Positions 30,537 to 37,550 of a DNA stretch of 37,842 bases are shown one piece after another (within the stretch, counting starts at the first letter, position 1; each line of letters starts with the position of its first letter). Below the pieces are notes generated by a model, which worked only from the letters and a program-made list of their open reading frames with translations, was not told where the DNA came from and did no database searches. This DNA is from a virus: the IMG/VR virus record IMGVR_UViG_3300031857_000558, positions 1 to 37,842 of that record, one strand, 5' to 3'. Made by a program: the position numbers and the translations under genes.

Positions 30537-30788
30537 ATGAAACTATTAAAATTTTACGCATCTTGGTGCGGACCATGCAAGGGTTTGTCTATGGTTATCA
30601 ATGGAGCCAAAGATAAAATTAACATTCCTATTGAAGAAATTGACATTGATCAAAACATGGATGCTGTTAAGAAATATAATATCCGTGGTGTGCCAGTATT
30701 GATTTTAGCTGATGATTCTGGAAATGAAATTGATCGCATGACTGGAATGACTGATGAGAAAAAATTACTTGAATTTATTGGAGATTAA
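30537..30788 (+). CDS. Thioredoxin-like protein
   Basis: The 83-residue product has the redox motif WCGPC (Cys11, Cys14) and the cis-proline block GVPVL (Pro53). It is shorter than E. coli thioredoxin (about 108) and close to minimal phage thioredoxins and glutaredoxins. It starts 6 bases after the halogenase stop with an AAGGAAA site. It may serve phage ribonucleotide reductase or the neighbouring redox enzymes. Confidence 0.93.
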   Translation: MKLLKFYASWCGPCKGLSMVINGAKDKINIPIEEIDIDQNMDAVKKYNIRGVPVLILADDSGNEIDRMTGMTDEKKLLEFIGD

Positions 30789-31859
30789 ATGAGTGTACTA
30801 GAAAAACTACGTAAGAATTCTACAATCAAGGACACATCTGTCCTTTCTAATTCTAAGTTCTTCCAAAAGAAGGACATGATTCAAACTTCCATTCCTGTCA
30901 TTAACGTGGCATTGTCTGGTCGCTTGGATGGTGGTTTGACTCCAGGACTCACGATGTGGGCTGGTCCATCAAAACACTTTAAGACTGCATTCAGTCTATT
31001 GATGGCAAAGGCATATCTTGACAAATACGATGATGGTGTTGTATTGTTTTATGATTCTGAGTTTGGTACTCCTCAGTCTTATTTTGATTCTTTTGGAATT
31101 GACACCAAGCGTGTTATCCATACTCCCATTACTGATGTTGAGCAATTGAAGTTTGACATCATGCAACAGATCAATCAGATTGAACGTGGTGAACACGTAA
31201 TCATTCTAGTTGACTCTATTGGTAACTTGGCTTCTAAGAAAGAAGTTGAAGATGCCATGGATGGTAAGTCTGTTGCTGACATGAGTCGTGCCAAGCAGAT
31301 GAAGTCTTTGTGGCGTATGGTTACACCACACTTGACTATGAAAGACATTCCTTGTGTAGTTGTCAATCACACATACAAAGAGATTGGTTTGTATCCCAAA
31401 GATATCGTTGGTGGTGGTACTGGTTCATATTACTCTGCTGACAACATCTTTATTCTTGGTCGTCAACAAGAAAAAGAAGGTACTGAAGTTGTTGGTTATA
31501 ATTTTATTATCAACGTAGAGAAAAGTCGTTATGTTAAAGAAAAATCTAAAATACCTGTTAGCGTATCTTTTGATGGTGGTATTAGTCGTTGGTCTGGCTT
31601 ACTCGACATTGCACTTGAATCTGGCCATGTCATCAAACCTTCCAATGGTTGGTATCAAAAGGTAGATAAAGAAACTGGTGAGATGGAAGATAAGAAGTAT
31701 CGTATTAAAGATACTGATACAAAAGAGTTTTGGATGCCAATTCTCAAGCAACAATCTTTCATTGATTTTGTAAAAAGTAAATATCAAGTTTCTTCTGGCG
31801 ATATTCTTAAGGATGAGGATATTGCAGCTGAACTAGCGGAGATTGACACCGATGTTTAA
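30789..31859 (+). CDS. uvsX: RecA-like recombinase UvsX
   Basis: UvsX catalyses strand exchange in phage recombination-dependent replication. The 356-residue product (T4 UvsX is 391) has the T4-type Walker A GPSKHFKT (59-66), Walker B IILVDSIGN and an L2-like region VNHTYKEIGLYPKDIVGGGTGSYY (key residues). The last 40 residues are acidic, as in T4. It is preceded by thioredoxin and followed by a small gene and helicase gp41, keeping the T4 uvsX-41 neighbourhood. Confidence 0.97.
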   Translation: MSVLEKLRKNSTIKDTSVLSNSKFFQKKDMIQTSIPVINVALSGRLDGGLTPGLTMWAGPSKHFKTAFSLLMAKAYLDKYDDGVVLFYDSEFGTPQSYFDSFGIDTKRVIHTPITDVEQLKFDIMQQINQIERGEHVIILVDSIGNLASKKEVEDAMDGKSVADMSRAKQMKSLWRMVTPHLTMKDIPCVVVNHTYKEIGLYPKDIVGGGTGSYYSADNIFILGRQQEKEGTEVVGYNFIINVEKSRYVKEKSKIPVSVSFDGGISRWSGLLDIALESGHVIKPSNGWYQKVDKETGEMEDKKYRIKDTDTKEFWMPILKQQSFIDFVKSKYQVSSGDILKDEDIAAELAEIDTDV

Positions 31860-32181
31860 TTATGTTGTCGTAGAAAATAAGCATACAGGTTATGACGCAA
31901 TAAAGTTGCTTGATGAACCATTTTCAGGTATAATTATTTCTTACGGCAAGGTTGAGTTTGTAGAAGACGATGCCAATGATACTCTTAGATTAAAATTTGA
32001 GTATGAGATTCATGAGAAGGGTGGTAAAGATTTCACAGATCTAAAACCTTTTGAAAAGTATCTTGGTGATCTTCTTCAGCAACTTATCCATGAAGGTCTT
32101 GAAGAAAATAATTTAACATATACGGGTGGTATTGATAATGAGAATAGAACAGGCGATCTTATCGAACCTGATTCACAGTGA
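31852..32181 (+). CDS. Small conserved protein between uvsX and gene 41
   Basis: The 109-residue product (MFNYVVVENKHTGYDAIKLL...) is predicted alpha/beta with an acidic C-terminus. Phages of this group commonly carry a small gene between uvsX and 41; its function is unknown to me. The ATG at 31852 overlaps the uvsX 3' end by 8 bases. The 3' end overlaps gene 41 by 44 bases. Confidence 0.78.
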   Translation: MFNYVVVENKHTGYDAIKLLDEPFSGIIISYGKVEFVEDDANDTLRLKFEYEIHEKGGKDFTDLKPFEKYLGDLLQQLIHEGLEENNLTYTGGIDNENRTGDLIEPDSQ

Positions 32182-33538
32182 AGAGTATTGCCGCAAGGTA
32201 GTTCCACACTTGAAGAGAGATTACTTTGGTGATCGTAAAGAGGCAGCAATAGTCTCATTGCTGATTAAGTTCTTTGAAGATTATAACAAGCCAGCTTCAC
32301 CTGAGGTCATTCAGATTGAAATTGGTAATCTAAAAGGATTTACTGATAAAGAAATTCCTGAGATGCAGGAACTGGTCAAGTTATTTGACAAAGCAGAACC
32401 AAACCAAGAATGGCTAATCGGTCAAACAGAGAAGTTCTGTAAAGATCGTGCAGTCTATAATGCAATTTTAAATTCAATTAAAATTATTGATGGACGTGAC
32501 AAAACTCTACAACAAGACGCCATTCCTTCTATCCTTTCTGATGCTCTTTCCGTATGTTTTGATAACCATGTTGGTCATGATTACATTGAAGATTCTTCTT
32601 CTCGTTATGATTATTATCACAGAGTTGAAGAGAAAGTTCCATTCGATTTGGACATGTTTAACAAAATCACCAAAGGTGGTTTGTCAAAGAAAACTCTAAA
32701 CATCTGTCTGGCTGGTACTGGTGTTGGTAAGTCTTTGTTTATGTGTCACGTTGCAGCTGGCGCACTGTCTGCTGGTCGCAATGTTCTTTACATTACTATG
32801 GAAATGGCGGAAGAACGTATCGCTGAACGTATCGATGCGAACTTGTTGAATCTTACTATGGATGAATTGAAAGTTGTTGATCGTGACATCTATGAAAGTC
32901 GCATCGATAAGATTGCCAAGAAAACTCAAGGACACTTGATTGTCAAAGAGTATCCAACGGCATCTGCCCATGCAGGTCACTTTCGTGCCTTGCTTGAAGA
33001 GTTGAAACTAAAACGTGAGTTCAAACCTGATATTGTTATGATTGACTATCTAAACATTTGTTCTAGCCAACGAATGAAGCAAGGTGGTTCGATTAACTCT
33101 TATACATATATTAAGGCAATTGCTGAAGAACTCCGTGGTCTTGCAGTTGAATATAATGTTCCCATTGTATCAGCCACGCAAACTACTCGATCTGGATTTA
33201 CAAATTCAGATCCAGGTCTTGAAGATACTTCTGAATCTTTTGGTTTACCAGCCACTGCCGACTTTATGTTTGCGTTGGTTAGTAATGAAGAACTAGAGCA
33301 GTTGAATCAAATTATTGTAAAGCAACTTAAGAATCGCTATAATGATCCAAATTACTACAAGCGTTTTATCATTGGAGTTGATCGAGCAAAGATGAAACTA
33401 TATGACGTAGAGATTTCTGCGCAAGCTGGTTTGTCTGATGCTGGTCATATGAAAGATGATGACAAACCAATGTTTGATAAATCAGACTTTGGCAAACGTA
33501 TACATAGTAGTGAAGGTTTTAGTGGATTTAAGTTCTAA
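32138..33538 (+). CDS. 41: Replicative DNA helicase (T4 gp41, DnaB-like)
   Basis: This is the hexameric 5'-3' helicase of the phage replisome and part of the primosome. The 466-residue product (T4 gp41 is 475) has an N-terminal domain, then a RecA-like core with Walker A GTGVGKS near 195, the DnaB block LYITMEMAEERIAERIDAN, Walker B IVMIDYLNIC, and a glutamine-containing ATQTTRSG. The ATG at 32138 lies downstream of a GGGTGG site; an in-frame GTG at 32126 is less likely. It is followed by AAGGAGA for the next gene. Confidence 0.97.
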   Translation: MRIEQAILSNLIHSEEYCRKVVPHLKRDYFGDRKEAAIVSLLIKFFEDYNKPASPEVIQIEIGNLKGFTDKEIPEMQELVKLFDKAEPNQEWLIGQTEKFCKDRAVYNAILNSIKIIDGRDKTLQQDAIPSILSDALSVCFDNHVGHDYIEDSSSRYDYYHRVEEKVPFDLDMFNKITKGGLSKKTLNICLAGTGVGKSLFMCHVAAGALSAGRNVLYITMEMAEERIAERIDANLLNLTMDELKVVDRDIYESRIDKIAKKTQGHLIVKEYPTASAHAGHFRALLEELKLKREFKPDIVMIDYLNICSSQRMKQGGSINSYTYIKAIAEELRGLAVEYNVPIVSATQTTRSGFTNSDPGLEDTSESFGLPATADFMFALVSNEELEQLNQIIVKQLKNRYNDPNYYKRFIIGVDRAKMKLYDVEISAQAGLSDAGHMKDDDKPMFDKSDFGKRIHSSEGFSGFKF

Positions 33539-33548
33539 GGAGAATAAA

Positions 33549-34850
33549 ATGGTAAAAGTTATTGTAGCAGATAGAAAACATGATTGTCAACACCTGCTTG
33601 GTCAGTTCGTTGATGAGAGTCACTATGACTTGTTGGTTGAAGAAGATTGTGACATTTATATGCCACTTCCTCCAGGTGCAGAGGAAACATATGGCGAAGA
33701 ACGTATCGTTTTTAAATTTCGCAAGAACTACTTCAGTAAAGAACAGCAAGACCAAGCATATGCTGGTTTACGGGAAGCTGCAATTGAAACGCAGAATCGT
33801 GGACTTGCAGCTGGACCACGTGGTGAAAAGCTAGGTAATCGTGAGTGGGTTACCGAGTATGAGTACGACATCGTTGATTACTTCTTGAAGCCATCTGAGA
33901 ATCTTTTTGGTGAAGATCCAATTGAAGAGATTCGCAAGAAGTATGCTGGTAAGAAACCAGAGATCTCTAATCGTGCACGTGTATGGTCTATTGATCGTGT
34001 GAAGAAAGAGAAGTTCAATTTCGAAGAATGGATTGAGCATGCTCGTAAACTATCACAAGATGATGCAAAGAAAGAAGCTGTTCACGTTGCTGAAGATCTA
34101 ATCTGCGCAACTACATACGCCAACTCAGTCAACTCTGGTATTGCTGGATGGTTTGATCGTTACCCACGTATTCCTTATGGTCGTGCGACAGCTTACACTG
34201 CCAAGAATCCAGAGAAGTTTGCCATGGCTTTCCCATTCCTACAGCAACTTGCTCAAGGATTTAAGGATCTTCTTCCATGGCGTTACAACAATCAGATGGA
34301 AGCTGCCAAGAAATTAGATCAATCATTCTTAGTTCCTGGAACTCCATTCACAACAGTGACTGTGAATAAAACATTCCGCACTGCTGCTCACTGTGATGCT
34401 GGTGATTTCACTGAAGGTTTGTCTAACCTGTTGACACTGTCTAATGATGGTAAGTATTCAGGTGGTTATTTGATTGCACCTGAGTATCGTGTTGCAGTTA
34501 ATGTACGTCCAGGAGACTTGCTACTGATTAACAATCACGAAGTTATGCATGGCAATACACCTATCGTTTGCGAAGAAGGATCTGAGCGTATCTCATTGGT
34601 AGTTTACTTCCGTGAGAAAATGCTTGAGTTGGGTAGCAAAGAGTATGAAGACTGTCGTTTTAACTTTGTTGAATCACGCAGACTAAACAAAGAGCATCCA
34701 GAGTGGCGTCATCTTTGGAATGGTGTATCAGCATCTATGTGGACATCTGATGAGTGGTATGAATACTGCGAAAGCAAACTGGGTCGTGAAACCTTATTGA
34801 AGTATCATCCAGAAGCTGAGAAAGCATCTTCACTTGAAGGATTCTTCTGA
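33549..34850 (+). CDS. TET/JBP-like 2OG-Fe(II) dioxygenase
   Basis: The 433-residue product has a C-terminal double-stranded beta-helix core. TTVTVNKTFRTAAHCDAGDF supplies His281 and Asp283, GKYSGGYLIAP is the middle strand, VRPGDLLLI follows, then His334 in EVMHGNTP and Arg347 in ERISLVVYF. The VN-x3-RTA-x-H-x-D-x-GDF pattern is what I know from trypanosome JBP1 and phage TET/JBP relatives, which oxidise thymine or 5-methylcytosine methyl groups in DNA. The N-terminal 250 residues are of unknown fold. The gene ends in a TGATG overlap with a glutamine amidotransferase. A protein hydroxylase of another 2OG subfamily is the main alternative. Confidence 0.82.
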   Translation: MVKVIVADRKHDCQHLLGQFVDESHYDLLVEEDCDIYMPLPPGAEETYGEERIVFKFRKNYFSKEQQDQAYAGLREAAIETQNRGLAAGPRGEKLGNREWVTEYEYDIVDYFLKPSENLFGEDPIEEIRKKYAGKKPEISNRARVWSIDRVKKEKFNFEEWIEHARKLSQDDAKKEAVHVAEDLICATTYANSVNSGIAGWFDRYPRIPYGRATAYTAKNPEKFAMAFPFLQQLAQGFKDLLPWRYNNQMEAAKKLDQSFLVPGTPFTTVTVNKTFRTAAHCDAGDFTEGLSNLLTLSNDGKYSGGYLIAPEYRVAVNVRPGDLLLINNHEVMHGNTPIVCEEGSERISLVVYFREKMLELGSKEYEDCRFNFVESRRLNKEHPEWRHLWNGVSASMWTSDEWYEYCESKLGRETLLKYHPEAEKASSLEGFF

Positions 34851-35545
34851 TGTGTAGCGTAATTGGTGCTGTAATCCAATCACCAACTAAGGATGATTTT
34901 GAAACCCTGCGTAGAGTTTTCCATGAGTCTAAGATTCGTGGTATGCATGCTACTGGGATTTCTATTGTTCTAAACAATAAAATTGTTACATTTAAAGAAT
35001 CAGTTCCTGCAGACAAGTTTAATCATTTGGACAATTTAGAAGAGATGGTCAATGAGGATGGTAATCTTTACCTCATTGGTCATTGCAGATATAGCACCAG
35101 TGACTTGGAATATAATCAACCAATGGCAGATGATACTAAAAGCATTGTTCACAATGGTGTCATCTCTCAAGAGTCTCCAGAGAAATGGAAAGACTTGTAT
35201 GGTTATGACTGCATGACTAAAAACGATAGCGAGTTAGTTCTTCACTCTAAAGATCCATTGAGAGAATATTCTAACATGTCAATGGGTGTATGTGAACTTT
35301 CGCTTGATAAGAAAGTTCGTTTCTATCGTAATGGCAAGCGTCCGATTTATTTTACTTTATTTAATAATGGATGTATAATTACTTCTACTAAAGACATTGC
35401 CAAACGTGCAGGTCTTGATATGCCAGTTGAAGTTCCTATGAATATGTACATGACAGTTGATGGTTACTTATCAATGAACATGGAAAGAGTTGATATTATT
35501 AATAAAGATTTGCAGGGGATAGAATATGAAACAGTACGCATCTGA
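34850..35545 (+). CDS. Class-II (Ntn) glutamine amidotransferase
   Basis: The 231-residue product begins MCSVIGA, so Cys2 becomes the N-terminal nucleophile after Met removal. It carries the family's GHCRYSTS and VHNGVIS strands and a later NDSELVL block. These domains release ammonia from glutamine for a partner synthetase. There is no synthetase domain fused here, but the next gene is an amidoligase, the natural acceptor. Translation is coupled to both neighbours (TGATG at the start and a 20-base overlap at the end). Confidence 0.93.
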   Translation: MCSVIGAVIQSPTKDDFETLRRVFHESKIRGMHATGISIVLNNKIVTFKESVPADKFNHLDNLEEMVNEDGNLYLIGHCRYSTSDLEYNQPMADDTKSIVHNGVISQESPEKWKDLYGYDCMTKNDSELVLHSKDPLREYSNMSMGVCELSLDKKVRFYRNGKRPIYFTLFNNGCIITSTKDIAKRAGLDMPVEVPMNMYMTVDGYLSMNMERVDIINKDLQGIEYETVRI

Positions 35546-36404
35546 TAAGTTTACATGGGGTTATGAGATTGAATGGGGTGATGTAGATCGTCGTTTGACT
35601 CCACCTGAACATCTTGGTAAATGGGAATTTGCTGAAACTGATATTGTAAACATTCATGAACCATTCAAGTATGTTGCTTGCGATCCCATGGGTACTGAAC
35701 CTTATATGGGTGGAGAGATTAACACCAAGCCGACTGCTACTTGGAAAGAGCAAGTAGATCGTGTGATGGAACTACATCAGTTCTTTGTTGATAATGGCAA
35801 TCAACCTTCTGCTTCTTGCGTCAATCATGGTCACCTTCATGTGTTTGTTCCAGGACTTAAAGATGATGTAGCTTCGTTAAAGAAGTTGGTTGCTTATATC
35901 AAAGCCAATCAAGCAGACACCATTGAGTCATGTTATGGTTTCTACGAGACTGGACAGATGAAAGGTTCCAAGGGTGCTAAGATGTATCTCAAGTATGATG
36001 GTGGTCGTGAGATGCCAGAATACATGTGTGACAATATCATCAATCTAGCAACAGACTTTGAACACTTTATCAAGTTGCATGCTGCTGGTAAAGATGGTGT
36101 ATCAATGGGTCGTCCATTCCGCTACGCAATCAATACTTACTGTATGAAACACACAGGTACAATCGAGTTCCGCTGTTTCCGTTCATCAACTAAACGTGAC
36201 GAGATTGAAGCGCAGTTTCGTTTTGCAGAGAAGTTTATTGATGCTGCGCTAAACGATGGACCAAGTGTTAAAGAAATTCTTGCTGCAGATACCTACAAGT
36301 TCCCACCATTCGTTTGGGATCTTAATGAGTACATTGGATGGATCAATACAAAGTGGGATAAAGAGCGTGGCAACAAACAACGTGAATACCTTGCAGTTGC
36401 GTAA
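35526..36404 (+). CDS. Amidoligase (COOH-NH2 ligase, glutamine-synthetase fold)
   Basis: The 292-residue product matches the amidoligase enzyme family (PF12224 type): FTWGYEIEWGD with Glu14 and Glu16 for metal binding, GGEINTKP, the NHGHLHVFVPG strand (family form GLHVHV) and EFRCF. The reaction is ATP-dependent amide formation between a carboxylate and ammonia or an amine. It has an AGGGGA ribosome site. Its pairing with a glutamine amidotransferase and an acetyltransferase matches gene neighbourhoods that comparative genomics has predicted to build unusual peptides or conjugates. The substrate is unknown. Confidence 0.9.
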   Translation: MKQYASDKFTWGYEIEWGDVDRRLTPPEHLGKWEFAETDIVNIHEPFKYVACDPMGTEPYMGGEINTKPTATWKEQVDRVMELHQFFVDNGNQPSASCVNHGHLHVFVPGLKDDVASLKKLVAYIKANQADTIESCYGFYETGQMKGSKGAKMYLKYDGGREMPEYMCDNIINLATDFEHFIKLHAAGKDGVSMGRPFRYAINTYCMKHTGTIEFRCFRSSTKRDEIEAQFRFAEKFIDAALNDGPSVKEILAADTYKFPPFVWDLNEYIGWINTKWDKERGNKQREYLAVA

Positions 36405-36936
36405 ATGTTCCAGAGATGAATTTGTCGCAGCAATCACTGACGACAAAGCCGATGGTTTTGCCAAGACATTCAAAGCCAAAGCAGATATGCAAGAGCAGTG
36501 GGATGAATGTTATGGCGCATTTAATGACGATGGCGAATTGATGGGTGCAATTATTACTACTCTTGGAAAAACTAATCCAAGAGTGGCAAACCTACAACTT
36601 CTTCATACGTTCAACAAGCATCGTCGTAAAGGTGTTGCCAAAGAATTAACCTTAACTTCGTTTCAACTAGTCAGACTTGCTGGTGCAGTTTACTTTAGAG
36701 TTTCTGCAGAACCAGAAGCTGTTGCATTTTATGAAAGCATTGGGTTCAAGTTCTGGGGTAAACAAAAGAGTGGGTGTAGCCTGAGTATGTTTAAAGTTGC
36801 AGGCGATACTATTCCAGAAGGTATTTACGATGATAAAGATCCAGTCTTACATAAAGCACTTTATAGTGGTCGGAAGGGAAGCCTAGCCTTGTCCTACATC
36901 GTGCAAGAAAGTGTTGACTTAAATTCATTTCTGTAG
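36382..36936 (+). CDS. GNAT-family N-acetyltransferase
   Basis: The 184-residue product (from GTG) has the acetyl-CoA loop RRKGVAKEL in motif A, preceded by the strand RVANLQLLHTF, and the motif B region AVAFYESIGFKFWG typical of GNAT enzymes. The frame has no ATG near its start. I prefer the GTG at 36382, which lies 20 bases before the amidoligase stop; TTG codons at 36391 and 36397 are alternatives. The strong amidotransferase-amidoligase-GNAT linkage suggests it acylates the same product. Confidence 0.88.
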   Translation: MNTLQLRKCSRDEFVAAITDDKADGFAKTFKAKADMQEQWDECYGAFNDDGELMGAIITTLGKTNPRVANLQLLHTFNKHRRKGVAKELTLTSFQLVRLAGAVYFRVSAEPEAVAFYESIGFKFWGKQKSGCSLSMFKVAGDTIPEGIYDDKDPVLHKALYSGRKGSLALSYIVQESVDLNSFL

Positions 36937-36942
36937 TATAAT
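36914..36942 (+). promoter_or_regulatory. Sigma70-type early promoter (TTAAATTC type)
   Basis: TTGACT (36914-36919), 17 bp beginning TAAATTC, TATAAT (36937-36942). The -35 and spacer lie inside the end of the GNAT gene. Confidence 0.88.
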
Positions 36943-36971
36943 AGTATTATCGAAACTTGATCTTTTATATT

Positions 36972-37550
36972 ATGGCTTCCAATCATACCAAGGCATCTGC
37001 TATCACTGAACGTATTGCAGCTGAATACTTTTGGGAACAAGGTTATAAAACCAAATACTCTGGAATGAGTAAAAAAGTTTTTCTTCAAATGACTGAAGAT
37101 GGAGATTTATCTTTATCAAATGTTTTGGAAAATTTTATCACTCATATCAATCCAAAGAAAAAAAGATCCAACGAAACTGGCATGGATTTTACTGACAAGA
37201 GTGATGCTAAGTATATGTCAACTCGGATCAAAGTTGTCAAAACTAATCACACTAAAAAAGACGGCACAGTCTCGCATTATCAAACTAGAATGCTAAATTG
37301 CTGTCTGTCGGGTAAGTCACTACGCAATAAAGTTGGAACACTGCGAATAGCAATCACTGTTTATAATCCAGAAGATGACAAATGTAGCAGAGTTTTACTC
37401 GTACGTATTCCTTACCCTCAGTGGAATGATCTTACAGATAAAGGTGGTAATTTGAACTTCGAGTTCAATCTTGATGGCACTATGAAAGATAATCATTTTA
37501 AAAAATATGGTAGCTATGTATGTGATGATGTCACAGAATTTTGTAAATAA
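36972..37550 (+). CDS. Unknown protein, possibly nuclease-like
   Basis: The 192-residue product is basic. A helical N-terminus (AITERIAAEYFWEQGYKTKY) leads to the segment GMDFTDKSDAKYMSTRIKVV, where D-x5-D-A-K resembles the PD-(D/E)xK nuclease site, although the spacing is tight and I am not sure. The second half is beta-rich with TLRIAITVYN and RVLLVRIPYP. The ATG at 36972 is 30 bases after the -10, with a poor ribosome site. It overlaps the next gene by one base (TAATG), so it belongs functionally with that modification-type gene. Confidence 0.75.
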   Translation: MASNHTKASAITERIAAEYFWEQGYKTKYSGMSKKVFLQMTEDGDLSLSNVLENFITHINPKKKRSNETGMDFTDKSDAKYMSTRIKVVKTNHTKKDGTVSHYQTRMLNCCLSGKSLRNKVGTLRIAITVYNPEDDKCSRVLLVRIPYPQWNDLTDKGGNLNFEFNLDGTMKDNHFKKYGSYVCDDVTEFCK

